The notes: a model not told the origin generated them from the sequence alone. Shown: positions 24,917-33,446, numbered from the stretch's first letter. The stretch: DNA of 64,000 bases from Roseibium album (GCF_001404515.1 NZ_CXWE01000012.1:62001-126000), one strand, 5' to 3'. Translations and numbers: made by a program.

Positions 24917-25726
24917 TTGCCTCAGAGAAAATTTATAGCGCATCCGTCGCACGGAGTTGCATGGGTTACCGGAGCAAGCTCCGGTATCGGTCATGCGCTT
25001 GCGCTCGATCTAGCCAATGAAGGATGGCGGGTTGTTGTAACCGCACGTTCAGAAAAGGCACTGCAGGAGCTCAGCTGCAAGGCTCAGGAAATGCCGGGAG
25101 AGATAATCGCGCTTCCAGGTGATGTTCGAAACACGCAGCTGATGAAGGACCACTGTAACGCTATCGAACAGGAATTTGGCGGCGTAGCTCTGCTTGTTGC
25201 AAATGCCGGGATCTATCTGCCACAGGACGGTCTAAATGCAGATGTAGAGGCATTTCGGACGAGCTTCGACGTGAACCTGATGGGTACCGTCAATGTCGTC
25301 CTTCCGGCAATCGACGCAATGAAGGAGAGGGGACGTGGGCAGATTGCCATAGTCTCTTCAGTGGCCGGATATAGGGGGCTGCCGACATCTGCGGCCTATG
25401 GCGCGTCCAAGGCCGCGCTAATCAATTTTGCAGAATCGCTGAAGTTCGATCTCGACCTGGCCGGTATTCGCATCCAGCTGATCAATCCGGGATTTGTCGA
25501 TACGCCGGCAACGCGATCCAATCCGTTCCCGATGCCGCATCTCATCACAACCGGCGAGGCTGCCAGGGAAATCCTGGACGGAATGAAACACCCCACACGC
25601 TTCGAAATCGCGTTTCCCAAAGCTTTCGTCAGACAACTGAAAGCGTTGGGGCTGTTGCCGTATCGCGCCTATTTTTCACTTGTTGCAAGAACAACCGGCT
25701 GGAACAAGAAACACCGGGCCGGATAA
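24917..25726 (+). CDS. Short-chain dehydrogenase/reductase
   Basis: 269 residues. Rossmann motif VTGASSGIGHALALDLA, LVANAGIYLP (NAG), and the catalytic Ser-Tyr-Lys set in IVSSVAGYRG and AAYGASKAAL. The NADPH/NADH reductase substrate is unknown. The start is a TTG with a very good AAGGAGA site 6 bases before it. It lies 59 bp after the chrR-like gene in the same direction. An SDR of this kind is common in rpoE-chrR-cfa clusters, which links it to the response to singlet oxygen or lipid peroxides. Confidence 0.85.
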   Translation: MPQRKFIAHPSHGVAWVTGASSGIGHALALDLANEGWRVVVTARSEKALQELSCKAQEMPGEIIALPGDVRNTQLMKDHCNAIEQEFGGVALLVANAGIYLPQDGLNADVEAFRTSFDVNLMGTVNVVLPAIDAMKERGRGQIAIVSSVAGYRGLPTSAAYGASKAALINFAESLKFDLDLAGIRIQLINPGFVDTPATRSNPFPMPHLITTGEAAREILDGMKHPTRFEIAFPKAFVRQLKALGLLPYRAYFSLVARTTGWNKKHRAG

Positions 25727-25738
25727 GAGCCGGCCCGG
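25714..25738. terminator. Bidirectional hairpin between converging SDR and cfa genes
   Basis: CCGGGCCGG (25714-25722), loop ATAAGAG, CCGGCCCGG (25730-25738): a perfect 9-bp stem covering the SDR stop codon. A second 6-bp hairpin (GTTCCT / AGGAAC, from 25741) follows. Neither has a strong T run, so termination is probable but not certain; the position between two convergent operons supports it. Confidence 0.5.
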
Positions 25739-25763
25739 ATGTTCCTCTGCAACAGGAACGTCC

Positions 25764-26993
25764 TCAGGGAGCTTTGACGTACACCATCTGTCTGACGTCA
25801 ATGTTCCCGGCGCGAAATCCGGCTTCGCAATAGTGGAGGTAGAACTCCCAAAGTCGCTTGAACCGTTCGTCGAAACCAAGAGGGCGTATCTGCGGCCAGG
25901 ATTGGCAGAAACGTTGCCGCCACTCCGCGAGCGTACGGGCGTAGTCCTGGCCGAAAATCTTCTGCTCTGCCAGGTCCAGTCCAAGAGATTTGCCGATTTC
26001 GACGAGTTTTCCCGGTGGCGGCAGCATGCCACCTGGAAATATGTAGCGCTGAATGAAATCCGTGCCGCGCCTGTAGTCTTCAAACATCTTGTCCTGGATC
26101 GTTATGATCTGAAGTCCTGCCTTTCCACCGGGTTTCAGACATCTGGACAACTGATCAAAATAGGTCGTCCAATATTTTTCACCAACTGCCTCGAACATCT
26201 CGATTGAGGCAATCCGGTCGAAAACTCCGCGTTCATCGCGATAGTCCTGAAACACGACGTCCACTTTTTCATTGAGGCCGGCTTTGAAGATACGTTCACT
26301 TGCATATTCGAATTGCTCTTGCGATATCGTCAGCGCGCGAACATGCGCCCCGACCGTTTTTGCTACATGTTCTGCAAAACCGCCCCAGCCGCACCCGATC
26401 TCCAGGACCGAGTGTTCCGGTTCGATTCCGGTTTGCCTTACCAGGGACGCATACTTCTCCGTTTGTGCCTGCTCCAGGTTGTTGGTCTCGTTGCTGTAAA
26501 TCGCCGATGAATAGGTCATCGACGGATCGAGCCATTTCTTGTAGAACGCGTTTCCAAGGTCATAATGCGCCGAAATGTTTCGCTTGGACCCGCGCCGGGT
26601 ATTGGAATTCAGCCAATGTCGGGCAGAAAGGAGAAGGCGGGTCAATGGCTTTCCCTGAATCGCTTCCAGCGTCGATTCCTGATTGATGCAGAACACTTCA
26701 AGAAACGTTGTCACGTCGGGCGAGGACCAGTATCCGGCCATGAACGCTTCCCCGACGCCGACATCCCCTGCCTTGACCACCATGCGGAAAAAGCGCCAGT
26801 CGTGAATGTGAAGAACGCCGTTCGGTCCATCCTCACGTCCGTGAATGCGGAATGTCCGGCCGTCGGGAAATCCGATCTCGAGCGTTCCATACCGAATTTT
26901 GAGCGCAAGTCCGGCTGCCATGCGGGCGAGGCGGGGAGTGCCTTTTAACTCCTTGCGCAAATTGTCTCTGTTCAGAACAACAGGCTCACTCAT
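25764..26993 (-). CDS. cfa: Cyclopropane-fatty-acyl-phospholipid synthase family methyltransferase
   Basis: 409 residues. SAM-dependent enzyme acting on unsaturated acyl chains of membrane phospholipids. The core shows the ISAHYDLGNAFYKKWLD start block, SAM motif VLEIGCGWGGFAEHVAK, then IEMFEAVGEKYW and FIQRYIFPGGMLP. Typical CFA length. It is last in the FAD oxidoreductase-DUF1365-cfa operon. In Rhodobacter sphaeroides homologues in the RpoE/ChrR regulon take part in methylated and furan fatty acid formation (Ufa proteins), so the product here could be a cyclopropane or a methyl-branched acid. Confidence 0.9.
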   Translation of the reverse strand: MSEPVVLNRDNLRKELKGTPRLARMAAGLALKIRYGTLEIGFPDGRTFRIHGREDGPNGVLHIHDWRFFRMVVKAGDVGVGEAFMAGYWSSPDVTTFLEVFCINQESTLEAIQGKPLTRLLLSARHWLNSNTRRGSKRNISAHYDLGNAFYKKWLDPSMTYSSAIYSNETNNLEQAQTEKYASLVRQTGIEPEHSVLEIGCGWGGFAEHVAKTVGAHVRALTISQEQFEYASERIFKAGLNEKVDVVFQDYRDERGVFDRIASIEMFEAVGEKYWTTYFDQLSRCLKPGGKAGLQIITIQDKMFEDYRRGTDFIQRYIFPGGMLPPPGKLVEIGKSLGLDLAEQKIFGQDYARTLAEWRQRFCQSWPQIRPLGFDERFKRLWEFYLHYCEAGFRAGNIDVRQMVYVKAP

Positions 26994-27012
26994 CGCAAAA
27001 CCTCTTGAAAAC

Positions 27013-27858
27013 TCATTTGTCAGAAGCGAGCGTCATTTCACGCTCTCCCAGTCCGGCCTGGGGTTTGTTTTTAGCTGGTCGAGGATGGAATGGTACACGC
27101 TTGAGCCAGATTTTAAAGGCTTGCCAGTGGATCGCCAAGATCACCTTCGCTGTAAGAAATGGAACCCGAATGCATTCCTTTAAGATAGAGCTTGAGGACA
27201 GTGGCACGGCCTTGCCGGAAAATGTCGCGGATAGAAGCGGTCCCTGCCGGTCTTTTTCGAGTATTCGAACCCTGACGGTTTCGCCGGGGGGCAACATTCG
27301 AAAGTGATATTCCTGTTCCATGCCGATGAACGGTGAAACGTAGAATTCCTTTCGCTGGTTCTGGCGAACACCCGCTTCACTGAACTGACCCGGTTCCACG
27401 GGAAGGGCGTATGTATGTAACCCGCCGAAGGTGTTGCGAACCTCATAAACGATTGCCAAGAGATGATCATTTTCATCGTACGCGTAAAAGACACTGAGCG
27501 GATTGAAGCCGTAACCAAGGAGTCTTGGATACGCGAGCAAAAGGATCCTTGAAGGCTTTGCAACAAGTTTTTGCTGAAGCACGTTTTCCACGTGTCGTCT
27601 GAGACTTGATCCATCTCTGGGTCCGTGGTCACGCTCGTGAAATGACAGCAGATTGAAGCGATTGACCGAAAACCATCTGCTCAAGCGTCGCGCCGCATCG
27701 AGTTGGTCCAGATCTATCAGAAGCGTAAATACCGAATAGCTGAACCGGTGTACTTTGGGCTTCATGCGATGATGCATGACCTTACCCGGGTAAAGCGAAG
27801 CTGCCCGGCCCGGCGCCGGTCCGTTATCGCAAACGGTATTTGAGGGCTTCGCCGTCAT
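27013..27858 (-). CDS. DUF1365 family protein
   Basis: 281 residues. The family start is very clear: SLYPGKVMHHRMKPKVHRFSY, followed by FTLLIDLDQLD and later LLAYPRLLGYGFNPLSVFY. DUF1365 proteins are always found with CFA-type methyltransferases and FAD-dependent oxidoreductases and are thought to act in lipid modification; the reaction is unknown. It overlaps the FAD gene by 4 bases and is 19 bp before cfa. Confidence 0.88.
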   Translation of the reverse strand: MTAKPSNTVCDNGPAPGRAASLYPGKVMHHRMKPKVHRFSYSVFTLLIDLDQLDAARRLSRWFSVNRFNLLSFHERDHGPRDGSSLRRHVENVLQQKLVAKPSRILLLAYPRLLGYGFNPLSVFYAYDENDHLLAIVYEVRNTFGGLHTYALPVEPGQFSEAGVRQNQRKEFYVSPFIGMEQEYHFRMLPPGETVRVRILEKDRQGPLLSATFSGKAVPLSSSSILKECIRVPFLTAKVILAIHWQAFKIWLKRVPFHPRPAKNKPQAGLGEREMTLASDK

Positions 27859-29153
27859 TCGGCAGCTTCCCTAAACTCTGTCGGTGCACTGGAGGTTTTC
27901 CACGGCAGTTTGGCACCCAGTTGTCTGGCGACAGCCAGCCCCGATGCGAGACCGTCTTCGTGGAAACCATGGCCATTCCAGGCGCCGCAGAACCAGGTGT
28001 TGTTGACCCCCTGAATTTCATCCAGCCGCCTTTTCGCGCTCAGTGCACGCGCGTCGAACTGCGGATGATCATAGACATATTTCTCAAAGGTCTTGTCTTC
28101 TTGTGGCGCCTCAAAGGGATTGAGTGTCACGAACACGGATTTGTCGCGAGCGATGTTCTGCAACCGGTTCATCCAGTAACTGACGGTTACATCGCGCGTC
28201 TTTCCCGCTTCCCGATCCGACATGTAATTCCACGACGACCAGACTTTCTTTCTTTTTGGCATCAGGTTCTCGTCCCGATGAAGATAAACCTCGTTGGGTC
28301 GGTATCTGATGGCACCCAGAATTTCGCGTTCGGCCGGACTGGCGTCACCGAGCATTGCCAGGCTCTGATCGGTGTGACTTGCAAGGATGATTTGGTCGAA
28401 TTCATCGGTATGACCGGAACGATCCTTCACCTGGACCTTGCCGTCGTTGCGAAGAATTTCGGTGACGGCGCATCCCAGCCTTATTTTTCCTGCGAGCGGT
28501 GCCAGCAAACGGTTCACATAATTTCTGCTGCCACCCGAAATCGTTCGCCAAAGTGTTGTTTCAAATGACAGCAGGCGATGGTTTTCGAAGAAGGCAACGA
28601 AACTCTCTGCAGGGTAGGCGCGCATTTCATCAATCGGCGTCGACCAGATCGCAGCGCCCATTGCCAGGAGGTAATCGTTGGTGAAACCCTCCGAGTATCG
28701 GTTATTCTCCAGGTATCCACCCAGTGTTTCTCCCGATAACCGTCCGGAATGAAGATCATTCACCGCCTGCTTGTTGAAACGGAAAATGTCTTTCAACATG
28801 ACCAGAAAACGCGGCGACAACAGATTGGATCTCTGCGCGAATACGGTGTTGAGCGAGTCGCCCGACCATTCGAGTTTTCCATTGTCTGCCGAAAGCGCGA
28901 AACTCATGTCGCTTATTTCGGTCTCGACATCGAGATAATTGAGAAGGGCGGTGAAATTGGGATAATTGCGTTCATTGTAGACAATGAAACCCGTATCTAC
29001 CGAAATATGAGTGCCGTCATAGTCGATGTCAGCCGTAGCGCTGTGCCCGCCAGCCCTTTCCCGCTTTTCATACAACACCACATCGTGGTTTTTGCTCAGG
29101 GCCCAGGCTGCACTGTTTCCGGAAATTCCGGAGCCGATAACGGCAATCCGCAT
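27855..29153 (-). CDS. FAD-dependent oxidoreductase (amine-oxidase fold), fatty-acid-modification type
   Basis: 432 residues. N-terminal FAD motif VIGSGISGNSAAWALS with YEKRERAGGHSATAD (the GG-doublet of flavin amine oxidases), then VDTGFIVYNERNYPNF. The C-terminus carries WFCGAWNGHGFHEDG, contacting FAD. This subgroup is encoded with DUF1365 and cfa in many proteobacteria, and in Rhodobacter one such protein desaturates or oxidises methylated acyl chains. It is first of three genes and is preceded by an ECF-type promoter with a leader of about 70 nt. Confidence 0.87.
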   Translation of the reverse strand: MRIAVIGSGISGNSAAWALSKNHDVVLYEKRERAGGHSATADIDYDGTHISVDTGFIVYNERNYPNFTALLNYLDVETEISDMSFALSADNGKLEWSGDSLNTVFAQRSNLLSPRFLVMLKDIFRFNKQAVNDLHSGRLSGETLGGYLENNRYSEGFTNDYLLAMGAAIWSTPIDEMRAYPAESFVAFFENHRLLSFETTLWRTISGGSRNYVNRLLAPLAGKIRLGCAVTEILRNDGKVQVKDRSGHTDEFDQIILASHTDQSLAMLGDASPAEREILGAIRYRPNEVYLHRDENLMPKRKKVWSSWNYMSDREAGKTRDVTVSYWMNRLQNIARDKSVFVTLNPFEAPQEDKTFEKYVYDHPQFDARALSAKRRLDEIQGVNNTWFCGAWNGHGFHEDGLASGLAVARQLGAKLPWKTSSAPTEFREAAE

Positions 29154-29230
29154 GATCGATCCTTTTTTTTATTGATCTGGATAGTCCGCAGGGACTTGCG
29201 GCCAGCAAAATTTTCTCCGTTTTCTCAAGC

Positions 29231-29259
29231 GAATACGGCGGAGAAAAGAAGGCGGATCA
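29231..29259 (-). promoter_or_regulatory. ECF-sigma-type promoter for the FAD oxidoreductase-DUF1365-cfa operon
   Basis: Read on the minus strand: TGATCC (29259-29254), 16-bp spacer, CGTATTC (29237-29231). It has the same -35 core, the same spacing and the same CGTAT -10 core as the site at 24141 in front of the chrR-like gene. This shared design argues that one ECF sigma factor, encoded elsewhere, drives both convergent operons. Confidence 0.6.
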
Positions 29260-29336
29260 CGCCGGGCGATGAAATAATTAAATAAATTCCGTAGATTGGC
29301 GAATGCAACAGCTTGTGCGTGGCATTGGGTGCCGGC

Positions 29337-29366
29337 AAAAAAAGGGTCCGTTCTTGGAACGGACCC
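29337..29366 (-). terminator. Rho-independent terminator of the secreted-protein gene
   Basis: On the minus strand, GGGTCCGTTC (29366-29357), loop CAA, GAACGGACCC (29353-29344), then seven T. A perfect 10-bp stem 39 bp after the stop of the gene at 29405-30001. Confidence 0.9.
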
Positions 29367-29404
29367 GATTGAACACTAAAAATGTGTCTGGCTGAATTGA
29401 AGGG

Positions 29405-30001
29405 TCAGGCCTGCAATGAATCGACCAGCCAATTCCAGGCGACTTCGACACGAATTTTTGCCGCATCAAAAAAGGCTACGACCTTGTCCCAGACGGATTG
29501 GCCGAAATCCGCAACCTGAAGCATTGTTCCACGCTTGATCGGTTCGTTCTCGGTTTCAATTAACTCGACAGTGGTTGCTTCCGTGCCGTCATTGACGACA
29601 CGTCGCGTAACCATCAGAGCTCCTTCTGTCACCAGCCGTGATTCGTCCTTGCCGGCAACAACCGTCTCCTGGTCCATGGCTCGGACAACAACAGCCCGAC
29701 CATCCGGAAGCAAATGCGTTTCGTTGGTATTCACCTCGGAATCGTAAATCACTTCTCCATAGGAATCGATCAGCTCGACCCAGACGACATTTTTGCCGTC
29801 AAGTTCGATTTCACCGACCCATATGGTCAATTCGCTTTCCAGCGGATCTGTCTGGTCCACTGTGGCCGACGCGACTGTTACCGCAAGACGGTCCTCCGGC
29901 AACGTAATTGTTTCCTGAGGAAGTTGTTCGGCAACTGCGCCCCCTGCCAGGGCAAGGATGAGGCCAAGCGCAAATGTTCCTGCTTTGGTATTCCGTTGCA
30001 T
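29405..30001 (-). CDS. Secreted hypothetical protein
   Basis: 198 residues, function not recognised. A signal peptide is clear (basic MQRNTKAG, hydrophobic FALGLILALAGGAVA, cleavage likely after AVA). The mature part is acidic and rich in beta-prone Val/Thr/Glu stretches (LTIWVGEIELDGKNVVWVEL), ending in an amphipathic Trp-containing helix near WDKVVAFFDAAKIRVEVAW. No Cys in the mature protein. It is monocistronic: a strong terminator lies downstream and a long AT-rich region upstream. Confidence 0.7.
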   Translation of the reverse strand: MQRNTKAGTFALGLILALAGGAVAEQLPQETITLPEDRLAVTVASATVDQTDPLESELTIWVGEIELDGKNVVWVELIDSYGEVIYDSEVNTNETHLLPDGRAVVVRAMDQETVVAGKDESRLVTEGALMVTRRVVNDGTEATTVELIETENEPIKRGTMLQVADFGQSVWDKVVAFFDAAKIRVEVAWNWLVDSLQA

Positions 30002-30485
30002 GTTCGCCTCCCAAGGCTAATACAACTGTTATTACCGCGCTCGGGGCACTTGCAGATCCGGTCTGTTTCGACTCTTTTCCGCAATGTTTATATCAGTTTA
30101 GTGTGCGTGCGCCCCACGCTGCGCGGTCACGATTTTGCCATTATCGCACCACATTCTGCTTTTTGAGTGTAATGAACATCACATTTTTCGGTGTTTTCAT
30201 TTACATTTCATTAATATTTGGGGTTCGCGGCCGGTCATTCAAGGTTAATCACCGCGACGTGACCTAAATCCTCCTGTTAAAATTAACTAAGCAACACGAA
30301 TGCTGATGCTTTAACTGGCAAAGAGTTCGTTTCTAAAAACGTGGATAAGCGTACCTGTAATTAAATTGTTGGGCAATCTAAAAACTTTTCGTAACGTTAA
30401 TTAGGTAGCTGGCGATGCAGGGCAACAATGAGGAAATGTTGCCGGTTCGTGACACCATTTGTGGTTTAAATCAGGCAAAAAAATT
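30002..30485. other. AT-rich intergenic region
   Basis: 484 bp clearly more AT-rich than the rest of the window, between the start of the secreted-protein gene and the end of cutC. It has many short AATTA/TTAAT runs and one hairpin (GGCAACA 30421-30427 with TGTTGCC 30437-30443). No gene, tRNA or riboswitch was recognised. The promoter of the secreted protein must be here. Confidence 0.45.
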
Positions 30486-31232
30486 CTAGTCACTGTTGGT
30501 GAACGAGTTTTCAACGGCCGCCCGAAGCGCTTGAACAGACTTCGCGCTGGTGGACATTAAACCAGATGTCGGAACAAAACCCAGGCGCGTTTCCACTCCG
30601 TCTGAGGGGGAGGGAGGATGCTGGACAGAGCAGGAAGCATGAAGTTCGTCGACCCTGGATCTGCAGAGGATCATCGATGCATTCTCCGAAGTGATGCCGG
30701 CACCGGCCATAACCGAAAGGCGTCCTTTGGCACAGCTGACGGTTTCTGCAAGAATGTCGAGACCCAGCTCGGCACGCAAGGCGTGCCCTGAAGTCAGGAT
30801 TCTTTCAAAGCCCAGTCCAACGGCATCTTCAACACCAGCGGAGACATCGGTCAGGGTGTCGAAGGCGCGGTGCAGCGTGGCGGGTAGTCTGGTTCTGCCG
30901 AGCGCCGCTGACAAAAAGTCAAGATCCAGACGGCGTTCGGGACTGACAGCACCGATCACGATACCGTCCAGGCCCGTGTCTTCCGCGATCTGGATATCAC
31001 GCAGCATCAATGACTTTTCAGCCTCTGAATAGCTGAAGTTGCCGGAACGCGGCCTTATCATTGCGTAAACAGGAACCGAAAGCTCAGAGGCGGCGCTCAT
31101 CAGGCCTGTAGATGGCGTCAACCCGCCCTCCGAAAGTGCGGCGCACAGTTCAATTCTGTCAGCTCCGTATTTTTCGGCAATCACGGCGCCCTCAATTGTA
31201 TCGACGCAAACCTCCAGATTTACCCTGATCAT
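30486..31232 (-). CDS. cutC: CutC family protein (TIM barrel)
   Basis: 248 residues. The start LEVCVDTIEGAVIAEKYGADRIELCAAL, seen here in pieces, is the CutC signature, with GGLTPSTG, MIRPRSGNFSYS and TLHRAFD following. CutC was named from copper-sensitive mutants, but the direct copper link is doubtful. Its start codon overlaps the end of the ROK kinase gene by 4 bases, and the neighbourhood (murQ, nagA, GntR) points to amino-sugar metabolism rather than copper. Confidence 0.87.
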   Translation of the reverse strand: MIRVNLEVCVDTIEGAVIAEKYGADRIELCAALSEGGLTPSTGLMSAASELSVPVYAMIRPRSGNFSYSEAEKSLMLRDIQIAEDTGLDGIVIGAVSPERRLDLDFLSAALGRTRLPATLHRAFDTLTDVSAGVEDAVGLGFERILTSGHALRAELGLDILAETVSCAKGRLSVMAGAGITSENASMILCRSRVDELHASCSVQHPPSPSDGVETRLGFVPTSGLMSTSAKSVQALRAAVENSFTNSD

Positions 31233-32140
31233 GAATGCACATTCCCAAGGTTCCTGCGCGCAAAAATTCCAGCGCCATGCAGACCGCCGTTTTCGGCAAA
31301 CTGGCCCCTGACAACCAGGGGTGCAGAATAGTGCGCGAGCACCAGAGCGCGGGTTTTTTTGTCGATCAGTTCAAGCAGCTTCGTGTCATTCGACAATCCG
31401 CCGCTGACCGGAATGACATCGGGTCCCAGCGTATTCACAAGGACAGACAACGCACGCGAAAGGAGTGTTGTGAAGACCTCGACGGTTTCGGTCCCTGAAG
31501 GGTCATTTCGGTGCCAGGCACTGGTGATTTCCTTGCTGGAAAGTGTCTTGCCGTGCAGCGACGCATGTATGCGTTCCATGCCGCGTGCGGAGCCAGTGGC
31601 ATCGACGCATCCGACCTGACCGCAGCCGCAGGCATAATGCTCAATGCCAGAGAATTTGCCGCCGGCCGTTGGGTCAACAATCGGCCCATGACCCCATTCG
31701 CCGGCCATTCCGCCAAAACCGTTGACAAGATCACCGTTGATAACGAGGCCTCCGCCGACACCGGACCCGAGGATCACTCCGAAAACAACCGGCTTTCCAT
31801 TTCCAACCCCGTCGACAGCCTCGGCAAGCGCAAAAGCATTTGCATCGTTGATAATGGCAACAGGCCTGTTCAAGGCGTCCGACAGTTCCCTTTGCACATA
31901 TCGACCGTGAAGGCACGGAATGTTGGCGACATCCGCGATTCCGGTTCGTTCGTCGTAAGCGCCTGCAAGAGAAATCGAAATCGGAGATCCGGCCTCTCCC
32001 GAGCTCTGGCCCACCGCATGGATAAAATCCGTCCAGTTGTCTCTTGGTGTTTCAACCCGTGCGGTCTCTGCAACAGTTCCATCCAACTGCATTTCACCAT
32101 GGCGTATGAAAGAACCGCCGATATCGAAACAGGTAATCAT
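31229..32140 (-). CDS. ROK-family sugar kinase (N-acetylglucosamine/MurNAc kinase-like)
   Basis: 303 residues. ATP-binding CFDIGGSFIRHG at the very N-terminus, then the ROK core with INDANAFALAEA and GVILGSGVGGGLV, and the zinc site HYACGCGQVGCVDATGS (C-G-C-G-x2-G-C). It most likely phosphorylates N-acetylglucosamine, N-acetylmannosamine or MurNAc. It is upstream of cutC with a 4-base overlap. Three ATTGG repeats at 11-12 bp spacing stand before the start. Confidence 0.87.
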   Translation of the reverse strand: MITCFDIGGSFIRHGEMQLDGTVAETARVETPRDNWTDFIHAVGQSSGEAGSPISISLAGAYDERTGIADVANIPCLHGRYVQRELSDALNRPVAIINDANAFALAEAVDGVGNGKPVVFGVILGSGVGGGLVINGDLVNGFGGMAGEWGHGPIVDPTAGGKFSGIEHYACGCGQVGCVDATGSARGMERIHASLHGKTLSSKEITSAWHRNDPSGTETVEVFTTLLSRALSVLVNTLGPDVIPVSGGLSNDTKLLELIDKKTRALVLAHYSAPLVVRGQFAENGGLHGAGIFARRNLGNVHS

Positions 32141-32177
32141 TGCCTGTTCTTTCGCTCCTGATGCATGACAATTTCAG

Positions 32178-32205
32178 CCAATTATAATACCAATATGCAA
32201 CCAAT
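32178..32205 (-). promoter_or_regulatory. Repeated ATTGG boxes upstream of the ROK kinase gene
   Basis: Three copies of ATTGG on the minus strand (CCAAT at 32178, 32190 and 32201 on the plus strand), 11-12 bp apart, that is about one helical turn. The middle copy is part of ATTGGTAT, a word also found in front of the GntR regulator gene (33400-33407). A shared binding site for that regulator is suggested. Confidence 0.4.
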
Positions 32206-32367
32206 TACAGGACTAGTAAACCCGAAAATGTGCGTGCTTAAGCAAGGTCACCTGTTGGCGCAGCTGTTTGACAACTGAAAAACGACTTGAAGCGTCCTCG
32301 TCCTCGAACTGGTTATCGACCGCTGACAGCACGGAGCGTTGGTCACTCTCTTACTCAAATGGTGTAG

Positions 32368-33249
32368 TCAGAGAAAAGGTCGCAGGTTTCCGTTGTTCAG
32401 AACAAGTGCGTTTTCCGCGCCACTTACGTCGAGGCCCTCGCTCAGCATCAGGACGGCGACTTTCACGCGGCCGTTTGCTTTTTCCAGCGCGTCTGCTGCT
32501 TGTTCAGGACTGCAATCCGTAAGGTCCTGCAGTATCCGTTGTGCGCGCTGGCGCAGTTTATCATTGTCCGCCACGAGATTGACCATGTGCCCGCGGACTG
32601 CGTGTCCGAGCCGCAAGGCGACAAGAGTCGAGATCATGTTGAGAGCGACCTTTTGCGCACTGGCTGCCCCCAGACGGGTCGAACCGGCAATGATCTCGGG
32701 CGGCGTTTTCAAAAGGATCGGATGGTCTGCTTCATTCAGGATCGGAGTGTCCGGATTGTTGGCAATCCCGATCGTGTGTGTTCCCGCAGCTCGCGCTGCC
32801 TTGATTACACCAAGCGTATAGGCGGTCGACCCACTTGCCGACACGCCGATCAGGATATCGTCCTTGCCTAGCCCTGCTTCTTCGAAGTCGTTGGAACCGG
32901 CTTGCTGATCGTCTTCATGGGTACCTTCCAGGTGCAAGAGATTCTTTGCGCCACCGGCATAAAGAATTCGCATTCGATCTGGCGGAAATCCGAACGTGCC
33001 CGGGAGTTCGAGGCAATCTGCAAGCGCGGTCAGGCCAGCGCTTCCGGCACCCGCATACCCAATCTTGTTTTGTGCTGCCGCAGCGCGTTGCAGGGCCGCC
33101 GCGGCTTGCGTGATTTGCGGAATGGCATCTGCTGCGGCCTTCAGTGCTTCGACCTGCCGCTCCAGAAGAAGGGATAGAACCTCGGCGTCTGTTTTTTGCG
33201 ATAGTCCGATCGATTGGGGGTCACGGTCTTCTGTTGTCGGCAGTTTCAT
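32368..33249 (-). CDS. murQ: N-acetylmuramic acid 6-phosphate etherase
   Basis: 293 residues. SIS-domain lyase that removes the lactyl ether from MurNAc-6-P to give GlcNAc-6-P and lactate in peptidoglycan recycling. IGYAGAGSAGLTALADCLELP and the following FGFPPDRMRILYAGG are family markers; SASGSTAYTLGVIKAA is the SIS substrate loop. The C-terminal ~45 residues form a small three-helix domain (CSPEQAADALEKANGRVK) typical of MurQ. Divergent from the GntR regulator gene. Confidence 0.9.
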   Translation of the reverse strand: MKLPTTEDRDPQSIGLSQKTDAEVLSLLLERQVEALKAAADAIPQITQAAAALQRAAAAQNKIGYAGAGSAGLTALADCLELPGTFGFPPDRMRILYAGGAKNLLHLEGTHEDDQQAGSNDFEEAGLGKDDILIGVSASGSTAYTLGVIKAARAAGTHTIGIANNPDTPILNEADHPILLKTPPEIIAGSTRLGAASAQKVALNMISTLVALRLGHAVRGHMVNLVADNDKLRQRAQRILQDLTDCSPEQAADALEKANGRVKVAVLMLSEGLDVSGAENALVLNNGNLRPFL

Positions 33250-33399
33250 GTTCCGGAAACTCGGGAAATCTGGAGTTTACGCCACGAACCGGACACGGCC
33301 AGCTCATGCGTTTCGTTCAAATGAAGGGTTCAGTTACAGACGATGTCTGAATGGACCAAATTCTTTTAACACTTGATTTTCGGTTTCGATAGAGTTTAA

Positions 33400-33418
33400 A
33401 TTGGTATCTGAAAGGTAT
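33400..33418. promoter_or_regulatory. Candidate GntR-regulator site in the murQ/gntR divergent gap
   Basis: ATTGGTAT at 33400-33407 followed by a second GGTAT at 33414-33418, a direct repeat with 11-bp period, 28 bp before the GntR start. The ATTGGTAT word recurs upstream of the ROK kinase gene. The murQ promoter must also lie in this 197-bp gap. Confidence 0.4.
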
Positions 33419-33446
33419 TATTTTTTAAGCCGAGGCGCCACTTTCC

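Noticed and set aside
30421..30443. GGCAACA/TGTTGCC hairpin as terminator of cutC
   Set aside because: No T run on the minus strand after the stem; left as an unexplained hairpin.
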